Both the position numbers and the translations under genes were made by a program. A stretch of DNA of 16,077 bases from Fen-1038 sp042408355. Lineage in GTDB: Bacteria > Chloroflexota > Anaerolineae > Anaerolineales > Villigracilaceae. Shown here piece after piece: positions 1-6,980 of this stretch. Position 1 is the stretch's first letter; each line of letters begins with the position of its first letter. A model generated the notes under the pieces. The model was not told where the DNA came from. It did not search any database and saw only the letters and a program-made list of their open reading frames with translations. The stretch lies in the NCBI GenBank assembly GCA_042408355.1, contig JBHORD010000069.1, positions 1 through 16,077 of the forward strand, given 5' to 3'.

Positions 1-577
1 TGGATTGTGCGCCAGGCCGGTTTGTATACGCCTGGCGTTCGGCAGTGGAAAACAGATTGTCGCCCGCAACGGAGAAGGTCCCGATGATCAACACGCGAAT
101 CAGCCAGACCATGACGGCCACGAAAACTGGAACAACTTTAATCAACGTGGCATTGCTGACGACAGTTCCGCCGGCTGCGCTGACATGATTCACAATGGCA
201 ACCGACACGCCCCACCAGGTCAATGCAGCGTTGAAGCCTGCCGCCAATAACCACGCGCCAAATAGATACCAGACTTCGGCAGGTTCATCGCGTCCCTGTT
301 GCGGAGTGAAAATGCGGGCGATGCCGGCAAAATCAATGCCGCAGAAGGCAATGGCGAGGATCGTTGCCCAGCGAAATCCGGCAAAAGTCAGATCGCCGAG
401 TACATCCCGCAAAGCGAATTGAGTTGTGCTGTAATTGAAGACCTCAAACGCCAGCAGGGCTGCGAGGATCATCATTCCCCATGCCGCGCCGCGATTGAAA
501 CGGCGGCCATGAGCCAAATCGTTCCACATTGCCCTGAGGCCATCCCCTGCACCACGCGTCGAACGGACAGTGTTCAT
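1..577 (-). CDS. Partial multi-pass membrane protein of unknown function
   Basis: An open frame of 192 codons runs without a stop from ATG at 577 to the window edge, so the C-terminus is missing. The start is well set: a GAAGGAGG Shine-Dalgarno lies at 583-590, and a consensus promoter sits just upstream. The N-terminus is basic and soluble-looking (about 30 residues, containing MWNDLAHGRRFNRGAAWG). About four hydrophobic segments follow, near residues 33-47, 66-82, 105-125 and 143-162, with a short charged loop (TPQQGRDEPAEVW) between the second and third. I do not recognise a named family and assign no function. All plus-strand frames here lack start signals and look like shadows. The operator in its promoter suggests repression, possibly by LexA. 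The next gene upstream on this strand, rny, is separated by a strong palindrome, so this is probably its own transcription unit. Confidence 0.82.
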   Translation of the reverse strand, partial: MNTVRSTRGAGDGLRAMWNDLAHGRRFNRGAAWGMMILAALLAFEVFNYSTTQFALRDVLGDLTFAGFRWATILAIAFCGIDFAGIARIFTPQQGRDEPAEVWYLFGAWLLAAGFNAALTWWGVSVAIVNHVSAAGGTVVSNATLIKVVPVFVAVMVWLIRVLIIGTFSVAGDNLFSTAERQAYTNRPGAQS

Positions 578-606
578 TTCTGCCTCCTTCAGGATCAGAT
601 AGGCAG

Positions 607-635
607 ATTTTAGAACATATGTTCTATATTGTCAA
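607..635 (-). promoter_or_regulatory. Sigma70 promoter with embedded LexA-like palindrome
   Basis: Read on the minus strand, TTGACA (635-630) and TAAAAT (612-607) are separated by exactly 17 bp, a near-consensus sigma70 promoter. The spacer holds the perfect 16-bp palindrome TAGAACATATGTTCTA (611-626), which also overlaps the -10. Its core GAAC-N4-GTTC is the form bound by LexA in Bacillus and other Gram-positives and reported for some Chloroflexota. That placement would block RNA polymerase. Another dimeric repressor (MarR or TetR type) cannot be excluded. Transcription should start near 600 and leave a short leader with the SD at 583-590. Confidence 0.75.
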
Positions 636-659
636 GGTTTGATCTGTCCCTGTTATTGA

Positions 660-689
660 AAAGTGGACAGCCGGCCGGCTGTCCACTTT
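660..689 (-). terminator. Perfect 30-bp palindrome after rny, likely terminator
   Basis: Two 15-nt arms (AAAGTGGACAGCCGG and its exact complement) abut with no spacer, 23 bp beyond the rny stop. The hairpin is strong and GC-rich in its core. On the minus strand it is followed only by TTTCAATAAC, a poor U-tract. On the plus strand the following sequence is richer in T. It may end rny transcription and insulate the promoter at 607-635. Confidence 0.55.
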
Positions 690-712
690 GTTGGTTTTAT
701 TTTGCGAAGCAG

Positions 713-2239
713 TTACTTTGCAAATTCCGTCGCCCGCGTTTCGCGTATCACCGTGACTTTGATCTGCCCCGGATATTGCATGGTCTCTTCGATCTTCTTG
801 GCGATGTCGCGTGCCAATCGAGCGGAGGCAAGATCGTCTATGTTTTCAGGCTTGACGATGACGCGCACTTCGCGCCCAGCCTGAATGGCAAACGCCTCCT
901 GGACGCCCTCGAATGATTCGGATAATTCTTCGAGCGTGCGGATACGTTTGATGTAGGCTTCCAAATCTTCGCGGCGGGCGCCAGGACGCGCCCCCGAAAT
1001 GGCATCCGCGGCTTCCGCAATCACCGCCTCGATGCTGAGTTGGTCCACTTCATGATGATGCGATTCGATGGCATTGACCACAATCGAATTCACGCCGTAG
1101 CGCCGACAGAATTCCGCCCCAAGTTTCGCGTGCGTGCCTTCCTGATTATGATCCATCGCCTTGCCAATATCGTGCAAGAAGCCGCCTTGCTTTGCAAGTT
1201 CCACATTGGCGCCGATCTCTGCGGCAAGGATACCGGCCAGTTTGGAAACTTCGACTGCATGCGCCAGCTGATTTTGTCCGTAGGAGGTGCGGAATTTCAA
1301 GCGGCCCATCATGCGCAGCACTTCGGGATGCAAGCCCGCAATGCCCGCCTCGAAAGCGGCTTGTTCGCCCGCCTCGTTGATGATCTTGTCAACCGCCTTG
1401 GTTTCCTCCTCGATGATTTTTTCGATGTGCGCCGGATGAATGCGTCCATCCACCGTCAAGCGGGCCAGGGCGCGGCGGGCGATCTCGCGCCGCACCGAAT
1501 CAAAGCAGGAAATGGTCACGGCCTCAGGCGTATCGTCCACGATCACATCCACGCCCGCGGCCTGCTCGAAGGCTTTGATATTGCGTCCGTTGCGGCCCAC
1601 GATGCGGCCTTTCATTTCCTCATTCGGCAACGGCACGACCGCTGAAGTGACTTCAGCCACATGTTCCGACGCCACGCGTTGAATCGCATCCGCAATCAAT
1701 TTGCGGGCGCGCTTCTCGCCTTCTTCACGCGCTTCCGCTTCAATTTGCCGATAGATGCGAGCCATATCGGCGCGCGCTTCTTTTTCGACGGCGGCAAATA
1801 ACTGCTTGCGCGCATCCTCCGGCGACATTTGCGCGATCTGCTGGAGCTTGGCAACTTCCTCCTCATACAGTTTTTCAATCTCGTTAGCGCGTTTGTCCAC
1901 GGCGCTTTGGCGCTTGTTCAGATTCTGTTCGCGCTGTTCGAGTTTGTCGGCGCGGCTGTCGAGTTCGGATCGGCGCCGGTCGAGGCGCTCGGATTCCTTT
2001 CCAAGCTCGATGCGGCGTTCCTTGATCTCCATCTCCGCGGCTTGAACGATCTTTGTCGCGCTTTCACGCGCCTGGGTTTCGATCAATCGCGCCTGTTCAT
2101 TGGCGGCTTTTAAAATGCTATCCGCTTTGTCTTGCTGGTTTTTGAGCGTGCGTTCCTGTTGGTAGCGGTGGAAAAAATAACCTGCGGCAACGCCCACGAC
2201 CAGCGCAAGAAAATCAAAAAATATGCTGATCAGGTTCAT
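713..2239 (-). CDS. rny: Ribonuclease Y
   Basis: This is a membrane-anchored endoribonuclease that initiates mRNA decay and can scaffold a degradosome. The 508-aa product has the complete family layout. An N-terminal membrane anchor spans about residues 4-23. A long charged coiled coil rich in E, K, R and Q runs over roughly 28-190. A KH RNA-binding domain covers about 205-255 with the GRIVGRNGRN loop at 211-220. An HD metal-dependent phosphohydrolase domain covers about 326-416, with the metal-binding HD pair at 356-357 in FLHDIGKAMDH and a downstream HHHE motif near 394-397. The length is typical of the family. The ATG at 2239 overlaps the recX TGA in an ATGA arrangement, with a modest AGGA SD about 7 nt upstream, so translation is probably coupled to recX. 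A palindrome follows the stop. Confidence 0.97.
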   Translation of the reverse strand: MNLISIFFDFLALVVGVAAGYFFHRYQQERTLKNQQDKADSILKAANEQARLIETQARESATKIVQAAEMEIKERRIELGKESERLDRRRSELDSRADKLEQREQNLNKRQSAVDKRANEIEKLYEEEVAKLQQIAQMSPEDARKQLFAAVEKEARADMARIYRQIEAEAREEGEKRARKLIADAIQRVASEHVAEVTSAVVPLPNEEMKGRIVGRNGRNIKAFEQAAGVDVIVDDTPEAVTISCFDSVRREIARRALARLTVDGRIHPAHIEKIIEEETKAVDKIINEAGEQAAFEAGIAGLHPEVLRMMGRLKFRTSYGQNQLAHAVEVSKLAGILAAEIGANVELAKQGGFLHDIGKAMDHNQEGTHAKLGAEFCRRYGVNSIVVNAIESHHHEVDQLSIEAVIAEAADAISGARPGARREDLEAYIKRIRTLEELSESFEGVQEAFAIQAGREVRVIVKPENIDDLASARLARDIAKKIEETMQYPGQIKVTVIRETRATEFAK

Positions 2240-2889
2240 ACCAATTCCTCATGATCAAATGAATGTTGCTCCGTGTGCGTCTCATTCCAGATTCGGGATA
2301 CAACGGGCGCAATGACGGAGTACGGGAAGCCGCGTCGGGCGAGGAACCCGGAAAGTTTTTTGCGAAACTCGTTCCATTCCAGGGCCTCGAGGCGGCGCGC
2401 TTTTTTCAGACCTGCTTCGTAAGCCAGAGCTTCTTCATCCAGACCCGCCAGTGCAGTCTGCGCAGTCTCATCGGAGAGACCTTTTTGTCGAAGCTCCATT
2501 TGCAATGCGCGGCGGCTGCGCGGGCGGAAGATGTTGCGATTTTCCACCCAGGCGCGCGCAAATTGACTGTCATCTGCAAACCGATTTTCGCGCAGACGGT
2601 CAAGCGTATGCTCGATGATCTCATCGGAGAATTCGTGTTTGCGTAAATTTCGCCTGATCTCGGATTCGGAGCGGGCGCGATAGCTCAAAAAAACAAGCGC
2701 CTGCTGATAAGCACGCTCGCGGGCATCTTCGGCTTGAAGCGATTTGATTTTTTCTTCGTCTAATTCCTGCCCCACCTTCAGCCAGGCCGCAACAATGCGC
2801 GCCAGGCTGAACGCATACTCACCATCAAGGTGAATATTGACCCGGTTGGGATCCCGCTTTTGAGATTCGACGGCAGTGATTTTCGCCAT
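2236..2889 (-). CDS. recX: Regulatory protein RecX
   Basis: RecX binds RecA filaments and modulates (usually inhibits) recombinase and co-protease activity. The 217-aa product has a beta-rich N-terminal segment (NRVNIHLDGEYAFSL) followed by helical three-helix repeats. Family signatures include LSYRARSESEIRRNL, ENRFADDSQFARAWVENR, SRRALQMELRQKG and a C-terminal FLARRGFPYSVI. I take ATG at 2889 (MAKITAVE) as the start because it matches the usual family N-terminus; an in-frame TTG lies two codons upstream at 2895. No clear Shine-Dalgarno precedes it. Instead a terminator-like hairpin with a TTTTGTTT tract runs right up to the start, so expression may depend on readthrough. The stop overlaps the rny start by 4 bp. 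Linking a DNA-repair regulator with an mRNA-decay nuclease in one transcript is inferred from that overlap. Confidence 0.93.
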   Translation of the reverse strand: MAKITAVESQKRDPNRVNIHLDGEYAFSLARIVAAWLKVGQELDEEKIKSLQAEDARERAYQQALVFLSYRARSESEIRRNLRKHEFSDEIIEHTLDRLRENRFADDSQFARAWVENRNIFRPRSRRALQMELRQKGLSDETAQTALAGLDEEALAYEAGLKKARRLEALEWNEFRKKLSGFLARRGFPYSVIAPVVSRIWNETHTEQHSFDHEELV

Positions 2890-2929
2890 AAACAAAACAG
2901 CCGAGAGCCTGCCGAAGCGGCCTCAGCTG
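2890..2929 (-). terminator. Terminator-like hairpin abutting the recX start
   Basis: On the minus strand, CAGC-GAG-CC can pair with GG-CTC-GCTG through small bulges, around a GCTTCGGC loop region. TTTTGTTT follows directly and ends at the recX ATG. This resembles an intrinsic terminator or attenuator with an imperfect stem. It could end an upstream non-coding transcript or control readthrough into recX-rny. Confidence 0.42.
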
Positions 2930-3217
2930 CGTCTCGATTCTGGATGGGCGGAACCGGCCTCAAATCCCGCTTGGAACGGGAAAGGCAGAGATGATTAAAG
3001 CGTGAAAAATCGTGTCACGCAAGTGCGGATCGAATCCAAAAAGGCATTCTTTTAATAAACCGTCAAAAAAGACGGCGACCCTGAATATCTCCTGAAGCCA
3101 AAATGAGCTACACCAAATCTTGCACTTTTCGTGCGGGTTCCAGATGTCCGTTAGCAAGCCAGGCCGCCGAGGCGGCAGTAGTGATTTCAACAATCTTATG
3201 GTACGGGTTGTATTATA
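2890..3217 (-). other. Non-coding leader or small RNA candidate upstream of recX
   Basis: No credible gene occupies 2890-3571. On the minus strand a TATAAT hexamer at 3212-3217 (no good -35) could start a transcript of about 315 nt that ends at the terminator-like hairpin by the recX ATG. In between are several short inverted repeats: GCCGC/GCGGC, GCAC/GTGC, CCGTC/GACGG around a T6 loop, GCGTG/CACGC and CCCG/CGGG. Two longer-range pairs, GGAACC with GGTTCC and AAGTGC with GCACTT, are arranged concentrically. It does not show tmRNA, RNase P or SRP core motifs that I can recognise. It is either a recX leader with attenuation or an unassigned structured RNA. This is inference only. Confidence 0.3.
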
Positions 3218-3305
3218 CATGATTTTAACGTTTTGTTATTAAGCGGTTTGCGGCTGTTCATGGCTCCGCCAGCGCTGCGTCGTCTGCCTCTTCGACTTTG
3301 ACAAT

Positions 3306-3368
3306 TTAACCGCTAAAAATGCAAACGACTCTAACTTTCTTGGCGGTCTCAGCGGGCTTCGCGGTTAA
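3306..3368. repeat. Decayed inverted repeat between recX and maeB
   Basis: TTAACCGC at 3306-3313 is mirrored by GCGGTTAA at 3361-3368, with a further CGCT/AGCG pair inside. The intervening sequence (TCTTGGCGGTCTCAGCGGG) resembles the loosely repeated dispersed elements with GCGG/CCGC motifs common in environmental Chloroflexota. The rest of 3218-3560 shows only A- and T-runs (for example a run of nine A at 3402-3410) and no gene. Confidence 0.4.
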
Positions 3369-3571
3369 GTGCTTATCTGATATTAATTTGGTGAAGCCGT
3401 CAAAAAAAAACAATAGCGGTTTTTTAGAAGAACAGACCAGAACTTTTTTGTTTTCGAGGGGTAAGATAAATGGACACAATTGGTTTTTTTCCAGAACGTG
3501 ACAAATGCTACTGGTGAGAACCTGACCGCTGTGCCATAATTCACAAGGAAGCACCATTCAAAGGAGGCCTT

Positions 3572-5851
3572 ATGGCGAAAATCACGCGTGAAGACGCACT
3601 TGAATATCATCATCTCAAGGGAAAACCCGGAAAGATTTCCATTCTTCCCACAAAACCCATGGATACCCAGCGCGACTTGAGTCTGGCATATTCGCCGGGC
3701 GTGGCCGAACCGGTGCTGGAGATTGAAAAAAATCCGGAAGACGCATACGAATACACGTCCAAGGGAAATCTGGTGGCGGTGGTTTCCAATGGCACAGCCA
3801 TTCTTGGATTGGGCGACCGCGGCGCCCTGGCTGCCAAACCGGTGATGGAGGGCAAGGGCGTTCTCTTCAAGAAATTCGCGGATGTAGATGTGTTTGATAT
3901 CGAAGTCAACTCCCACGATCCGGATGAAATCATCAAAGTCGTGGCGGCCATCGCGCCGACGTTCGGCGGCATCAATCTCGAAGACATCAAAGCGCCCGAG
4001 TGTTTTTATATCGAAGAAACGCTCAAAGGTATGCTGGATATTCCGGTCTTTCACGACGACCAGCACGGGACGGCGATCATCTCTTCGGCGGGGCTTGCCA
4101 ACGCGCTTGAAATTGTCGGCAAAAAGCACGACGAGATTCGATTGGTCATTTCGGGCGCCGGGGCTTCAGCCATTTCATGCGCCGAACTCGCCATTCGCTG
4201 GGGCGTAAAGCGCGAGAACATCATGCTCGTGGATTCCAAGGGTGTGGTCTATAAAGGCCGCAAGGAGGGCATGAACAAATATAAAGAGCGCTTCCTGGTC
4301 GAGACGGACGCGCGTACCCTCGCCGATGCCGTGCGCGGCGCGGACGTTTTCTACGGCCTCTCCGTTGCCAACGTGTTGACGCCTGAAATGGTCAAATCTA
4401 TGGCCAGCGATCCGATTGTCTTTGCCATGGCCAATCCGGATCCGGAAATCAAACCCGAACTCGCCAAAGAGGCCCGCAAAGACGTCATCATTGCGACGGG
4501 ACGTTCAGACTACAACAATCAAATCAACAACGTGCTTGGCTTCCCATTCATCTTCCGCGGCGCGCTGGATGTGCGCGCCAAAGCCATCAACGATGAAATG
4601 AAGTTTGCCGCCTCCAAAGCGCTGGCCGCGCTTGCCAAAGAAGATGTGCCCGATTCCGTCCTGCGCGCCTATGGCGTGGATAGCATCAAGTTCGGGCGCG
4701 ACTACATCATTCCGAAAGCGCTCGATCCGCGCGTGCTGTTGTGGGAAGCGCCTGCGGTCGCTGAAGCGGCCATGAAGACCGGCGTGGCGCGCAAGACGAT
4801 TGACATCAGCGAATATCGCGAACAACTCGCATATCGTCAGGGCAAGGGCGAACAGGTGCGTTACTTCTTCCAGAATAAGGCCCGCTCCTCGGGCGGGACA
4901 AAGCGCGTTGTGTTCGCCGAAGGCGAAGAACAGAAGATCATCCGCGCCGCATATCAGGTCAAGGAAGAAGGCATCGCAACGCCAATCCTGATCGGGCGGC
5001 CCGGCGTCATCGCAGAACAACTCAACAACCTTGGTCTGGACTATAAGCCGATCATCGTAGAGCCATCCAAATTCGAAAAACTCGATAGATACACCGCGGC
5101 CTATTACGAAATGCGAAATCGCAAAGGCTTGACGATGAGGGACGCCGTCAAGCGCGTCAGCGATCCGAATGTGCTGGGCCCGATGATGGTCAAGATGGGC
5201 GACGCCGACGCCTGCGTTTCCGGCCTGACGTATGATTATCCTGAAGTGATTCGACCGGCATTGCAGATCCATCACACCGCGCCGGGCGCGGCGCGCGCGG
5301 CCGGCGTTTACATCATGATCGTGGAAGACCGCGTATATCTCTTCACCGACGCGACGGTCAACATTGACCCGACGGCGGAGGATTTGGCAGAGATTGCGTG
5401 CCTCGCCGCAGACTTTGCCCAGAAGCTTGAGATCGAACCGCGCGTGGCGTTCCTTTCATTCTCGAATTTTGGCTCCACGCCGCATCCGCTCTCGGACAAG
5501 GTGCGGGAGGCCGTTAAATTGACCAAAGAACGCCGCCCCGACCTCGCGGTGGACGGCGAGATGCAAGCCGATACCGCGGTGGTGCCCGAGATCATCGAGG
5601 AACGTTATCCATTCAGCGCCGTCAAGGACGCAAATGTGCTGGTCTTCCCGTCGCTCGAATCGGCCAACATTGCATACAAACTGTTGGCGCGGCTTGGCAA
5701 AGCAAAGGCCATCGGCCCGATCCTGCTGGGCATGGGTGCACCGGTCCATGTATTGCAAACCGGCGACGATGTGAATGCCATCGTCCAGATTGCAGCAGTC
5801 GCCGTCATGGATGCAATGGGGCGCGAAATGAAGGCGAAGAAAAGTAAGTAA
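3572..5851 (+). CDS. maeB: NADP-type malic enzyme with C-terminal PTA-like domain
   Basis: The enzyme oxidatively decarboxylates malate to pyruvate and CO2 in the cytosol, supplying NADPH and linking the TCA cycle to pyruvate. The 759-aa length equals that of E. coli MaeB. The malic N-terminal domain (about 1-165) has YSPGVAEP with the likely catalytic Tyr40 and GDRGALAAKPVMEGKG with the catalytic Lys region. Metal-ligand motifs are NLEDIKAPE (E137, D138) and FHDDQHGTAI (D162, D163). The Rossmann domain has GAGASAISCAE near 195-205 and ANPDPEI further on. From about residue 430 to the end lies a phosphotransacetylase-like domain (VVFAEGEEQKIIRAA, FSNFGSTPHP, ADTAVVPEI). In this family it is thought to be allosteric, responding to acetyl-CoA, rather than an active transferase. 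The strong AAAGGAGG SD at 3560-3567 fixes the start. A weak CATAAT at 3535-3540 could be the -10. A hairpin follows the stop. Confidence 0.96.
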   Translation: MAKITREDALEYHHLKGKPGKISILPTKPMDTQRDLSLAYSPGVAEPVLEIEKNPEDAYEYTSKGNLVAVVSNGTAILGLGDRGALAAKPVMEGKGVLFKKFADVDVFDIEVNSHDPDEIIKVVAAIAPTFGGINLEDIKAPECFYIEETLKGMLDIPVFHDDQHGTAIISSAGLANALEIVGKKHDEIRLVISGAGASAISCAELAIRWGVKRENIMLVDSKGVVYKGRKEGMNKYKERFLVETDARTLADAVRGADVFYGLSVANVLTPEMVKSMASDPIVFAMANPDPEIKPELAKEARKDVIIATGRSDYNNQINNVLGFPFIFRGALDVRAKAINDEMKFAASKALAALAKEDVPDSVLRAYGVDSIKFGRDYIIPKALDPRVLLWEAPAVAEAAMKTGVARKTIDISEYREQLAYRQGKGEQVRYFFQNKARSSGGTKRVVFAEGEEQKIIRAAYQVKEEGIATPILIGRPGVIAEQLNNLGLDYKPIIVEPSKFEKLDRYTAAYYEMRNRKGLTMRDAVKRVSDPNVLGPMMVKMGDADACVSGLTYDYPEVIRPALQIHHTAPGAARAAGVYIMIVEDRVYLFTDATVNIDPTAEDLAEIACLAADFAQKLEIEPRVAFLSFSNFGSTPHPLSDKVREAVKLTKERRPDLAVDGEMQADTAVVPEIIEERYPFSAVKDANVLVFPSLESANIAYKLLARLGKAKAIGPILLGMGAPVHVLQTGDDVNAIVQIAAVAVMDAMGREMKAKKSK

Positions 5852-5871
5852 ACAGTAAAAGGCAGGAAACA

Positions 5872-5906
5872 AAGACCTCGGAGATAATCAAAATCTCCGA
5901 GGTCTT
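5872..5906 (+). terminator. Hairpin terminator after maeB
   Basis: A perfect 14-bp stem (AAGACCTCGGAGAT with its complement) and a 7-nt loop lie 20 bp beyond the maeB stop. The trailing sequence CTATTGCG has no U-tract, so efficiency as an intrinsic terminator is uncertain. Its symmetric form could act on both strands. Confidence 0.6.
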
Positions 5907-5977
5907 CTATTGCGAGAGTCTTTGCAAGCGAATGAGAGAAACAATGCGCAAACTTATTGTCCAAAGGAGTTGCATTC

Positions 5978-6532
5978 ATGAACAAAATCAAAAATATCGC
6001 AAGGATCTGGCTTCCCTTTGCAGTTGTGACTTCAGCATTCTGTGGATTGGCATATTTATTGGCGCAACAATCCATGCGGATAGGATTGAACGATCCGCAA
6101 ATCTAAATGGCCGAAGATGCTGCTTCGGCGTTGAATAACGGCGCGACGGTTGATTCGGTAACAGCCGGTCAGAAGGTGGAAATCTCCGCAAGCCTGGCGC
6201 CGTTTATCGTCGTGTTTGATGCGAACGGGAAAGCCCTCAGCGGCTCTGGATTTTTGAATGGTCAACTGCCTGATTATCCAACCGGCGCGTTGGATTCTGC
6301 AAAACAAAGCGGCGAAAACCGCGTCACGTGGCAGCCGAATTCAAACGTTCGTATCGCGTCAGTGGCAGTTCCTTATAATAATGGTTTCGTTGTGGCAGGA
6401 AGAAACATGCGCGAAGTGGAGGATCGCGAGAGTAAGGCGGAATGGATCGCGTTCCTAGCATGGCTTGCGACGCTGATAGTGGCATTTATTGTGATATCCT
6501 TTGGCGAAATATTCCTCGCCGAGAAAAAATAA
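5978..6532 (+). pseudogene. Membrane-anchored protein split by an in-frame TAA
   Basis: A single frame runs from ATG 5978 (SD AAGGAG at about 5963-5968) to TAA 6530-6532, but codon 43 is TAA (6104-6106), directly followed by ATG (6107). The first part (42 codons) encodes a basic start and one membrane segment, ending LNDPQI. The second part (141 aa) continues without a frame change through MAEDAAS, SLAPFIVVFDANGKA, RVTWQPNSNVRIASV and FVVAGRNMREVEDRE to a C-terminal membrane helix (about 117-135). I recall a widespread uncharacterised family with NDPQ-(I/L)-QMAEDAA here, so the original codon was probably CAA or CAG and one C-to-T change made the stop. Function is unknown. The ATG after the stop could allow reinitiation, giving a product without the N-terminal anchor. 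A sequencing error is also possible. It lies just upstream of kdp but ends at its own hairpin. Confidence 0.75.
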
Positions 6533-6535
6533 ACA

Positions 6536-6576
6536 TGACTCACCTCGAATCTAATCTTTGGGTGAGTCACACTTTT
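6536..6576 (+). terminator. Terminator after the split membrane protein gene
   Basis: TGACTCACC (6536-6544) pairs perfectly with GGTGAGTCA (6561-6569) around a 16-nt loop. ACAC-TTTT follows within a few bases. It separates the split gene from the kdp control region. Confidence 0.55.
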
Positions 6577-6578
6577 AA

Positions 6579-6649
6579 GGACGCGGATTAACGCGGAGAA
6601 CGCGGATTTTTATTTCTGTATCAGCGCAAATGCGCGTTTGTCCGCGTCC
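6579..6649. repeat. Inverted element with three ACGCGGA copies
   Basis: GGACGCGG (6579-6586) is mirrored by CCGCGTCC (6642-6649). ACGCGGA occurs at 6581, 6591 and 6600, and a GCGCA/TGCGC mini-hairpin sits at 6624-6635. It resembles the dispersed low-complexity repeats found between genes in many environmental bacteria. It contains no gene and sits about 50 bp upstream of the kdp operator boxes. Confidence 0.5.
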
Positions 6650-6697
6650 AGATTAAATTTGGGGGTTAATCATGTTTAATGGAAAACAGGGTGGTTT

Positions 6698-6767
6698 TTG
6701 ACGCGTTCTTGACATCCGTCGCTGCATCCTTGTCCATAATTTGATATGAAATTGAATACACTATTAT
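6698..6767 (+). promoter_or_regulatory. kdp promoter with tandem TTGAC-type operator boxes
   Basis: TTGAC boxes occur at 6698 and 6709 (11 bp apart), then TTGTC at 6730 and TTGAT at 6741 (again 11 bp apart). A TATTAT -10 lies at 6762-6767, 15 bp after a TTGATA. Eleven-base direct repeats are the usual binding mode of OmpR/PhoB-family regulators, to which KdpE belongs. The non-optimal spacer fits activator dependence. The same architecture recurs at 11551 and 11915. Transcription should begin near 6774. Confidence 0.65.
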
Positions 6768-6792
6768 CGTCCAATCCTACCGAGGAGGTAGT

Positions 6793-6891
6793 ATGAGCGA
6801 TCTCATTTATGTTGGTCTTACAATTTTGCTTTTGATTCTGAGCTATTTGTTCATCGTTGCCTGCGAGCGTCTGATGGAGGATCAGTCATGA
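6793..6891 (+). CDS. 32-residue membrane peptide leading the kdp operon
   Basis: ATG 6793 is preceded by a strong GAGGAGG SD (6782-6788) and opens a 32-codon frame whose TGA overlaps the kdpF ATG (ATGA at 6888-6891). The peptide starts MSDLIYVG, has one hydrophobic helix at about residues 4-23, and ends in a charged tail with CERLMEDQS. I recall similar short proteins with a GC(D/E)RL-like tail upstream of kdpF in other bacteria, but know of no assigned function. Placement as first gene of the KdpFABC operon and translational coupling to kdpF suggest a Kdp accessory or regulatory subunit. It is not KdpF, which follows separately with its own typical sequence. Strong SD, tight coupling and a coherent helix make it likely real despite its size. 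Confidence 0.8.
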   Translation: MSDLIYVGLTILLLILSYLFIVACERLMEDQS

Positions 6892-6980
6892 ACCTGTTGT
6901 ATCTTATTGTCGGACTGGTTACTTTGATGCTGTTCATTTATCTGGTGCTGGCGCTGGTTAAGCCGGAGTGGTTCGGATGA
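6888..6980 (+). CDS. kdpF: K+-transporting ATPase subunit KdpF
   Basis: This 30-residue single-helix subunit is known to sit between KdpA and KdpB in the KdpFABC complex and stabilise it. The sequence MNLLYLIVGL leads into a helix (about 3-23) and ends LVKPEWFG, the characteristic KdpF tail with a Lys-Pro-Glu. An upstream GGAGG (about 6876-6880) lies inside the preceding small gene. Both ends overlap their neighbours by 4 bp (ATGA), so the 32-aa peptide, kdpF and kdpA are translationally coupled. Usual length for the family is 25-30 residues. Confidence 0.92.
   Translation: MNLLYLIVGLVTLMLFIYLVLALVKPEWFG

Noticed and set aside
1040..1645. Plus-strand frame of 201 aa over rny
   Set aside because: It is the mirror of the KH and HD domains of rny on the other strand, with no start signal.
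2944..2958. T-box-like GGGCGGAACCGG motif on the plus strand
   Set aside because: No upstream specifier stem-loop or antiterminator pairing toward maeB is visible, and maeB is not an amino-acid gene; the match is partial.
2960..3220. Minus-strand frame of 86 aa upstream of recX
   Set aside because: It starts within the presumed -10 region, has no SD, and covers hairpins with T-runs; its translation looks random.
3319..3501. Plus-strand frame of 60 aa before maeB
   Set aside because: It spans the inverted repeat and poly-A/poly-T tracts, with no SD. It is more likely non-coding.
3383..4129. Long minus-strand frame (248 aa) opposite the start of maeB
   Set aside because: It lies mainly antisense to the clearly identified malic enzyme, has no SD and shows no family motif.
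4505..5275. Long minus-strand frame (256 aa) antisense to maeB
   Set aside because: Entirely inside maeB; its composition follows the opposite-strand codon bias and it has no recognisable domain.
6574..6660. CRISPR-like short repeats
   Set aside because: The three ACGCGGA copies are 7 bp long and 9-10 bp apart, with no spacer-sized intervals and no cas genes.
6968..6976. GTG start for kdpA nine bases upstream
   Set aside because: The ATG at 6977 overlaps the kdpF stop in the usual ATGA coupling and gives the normal KdpA N-terminus.
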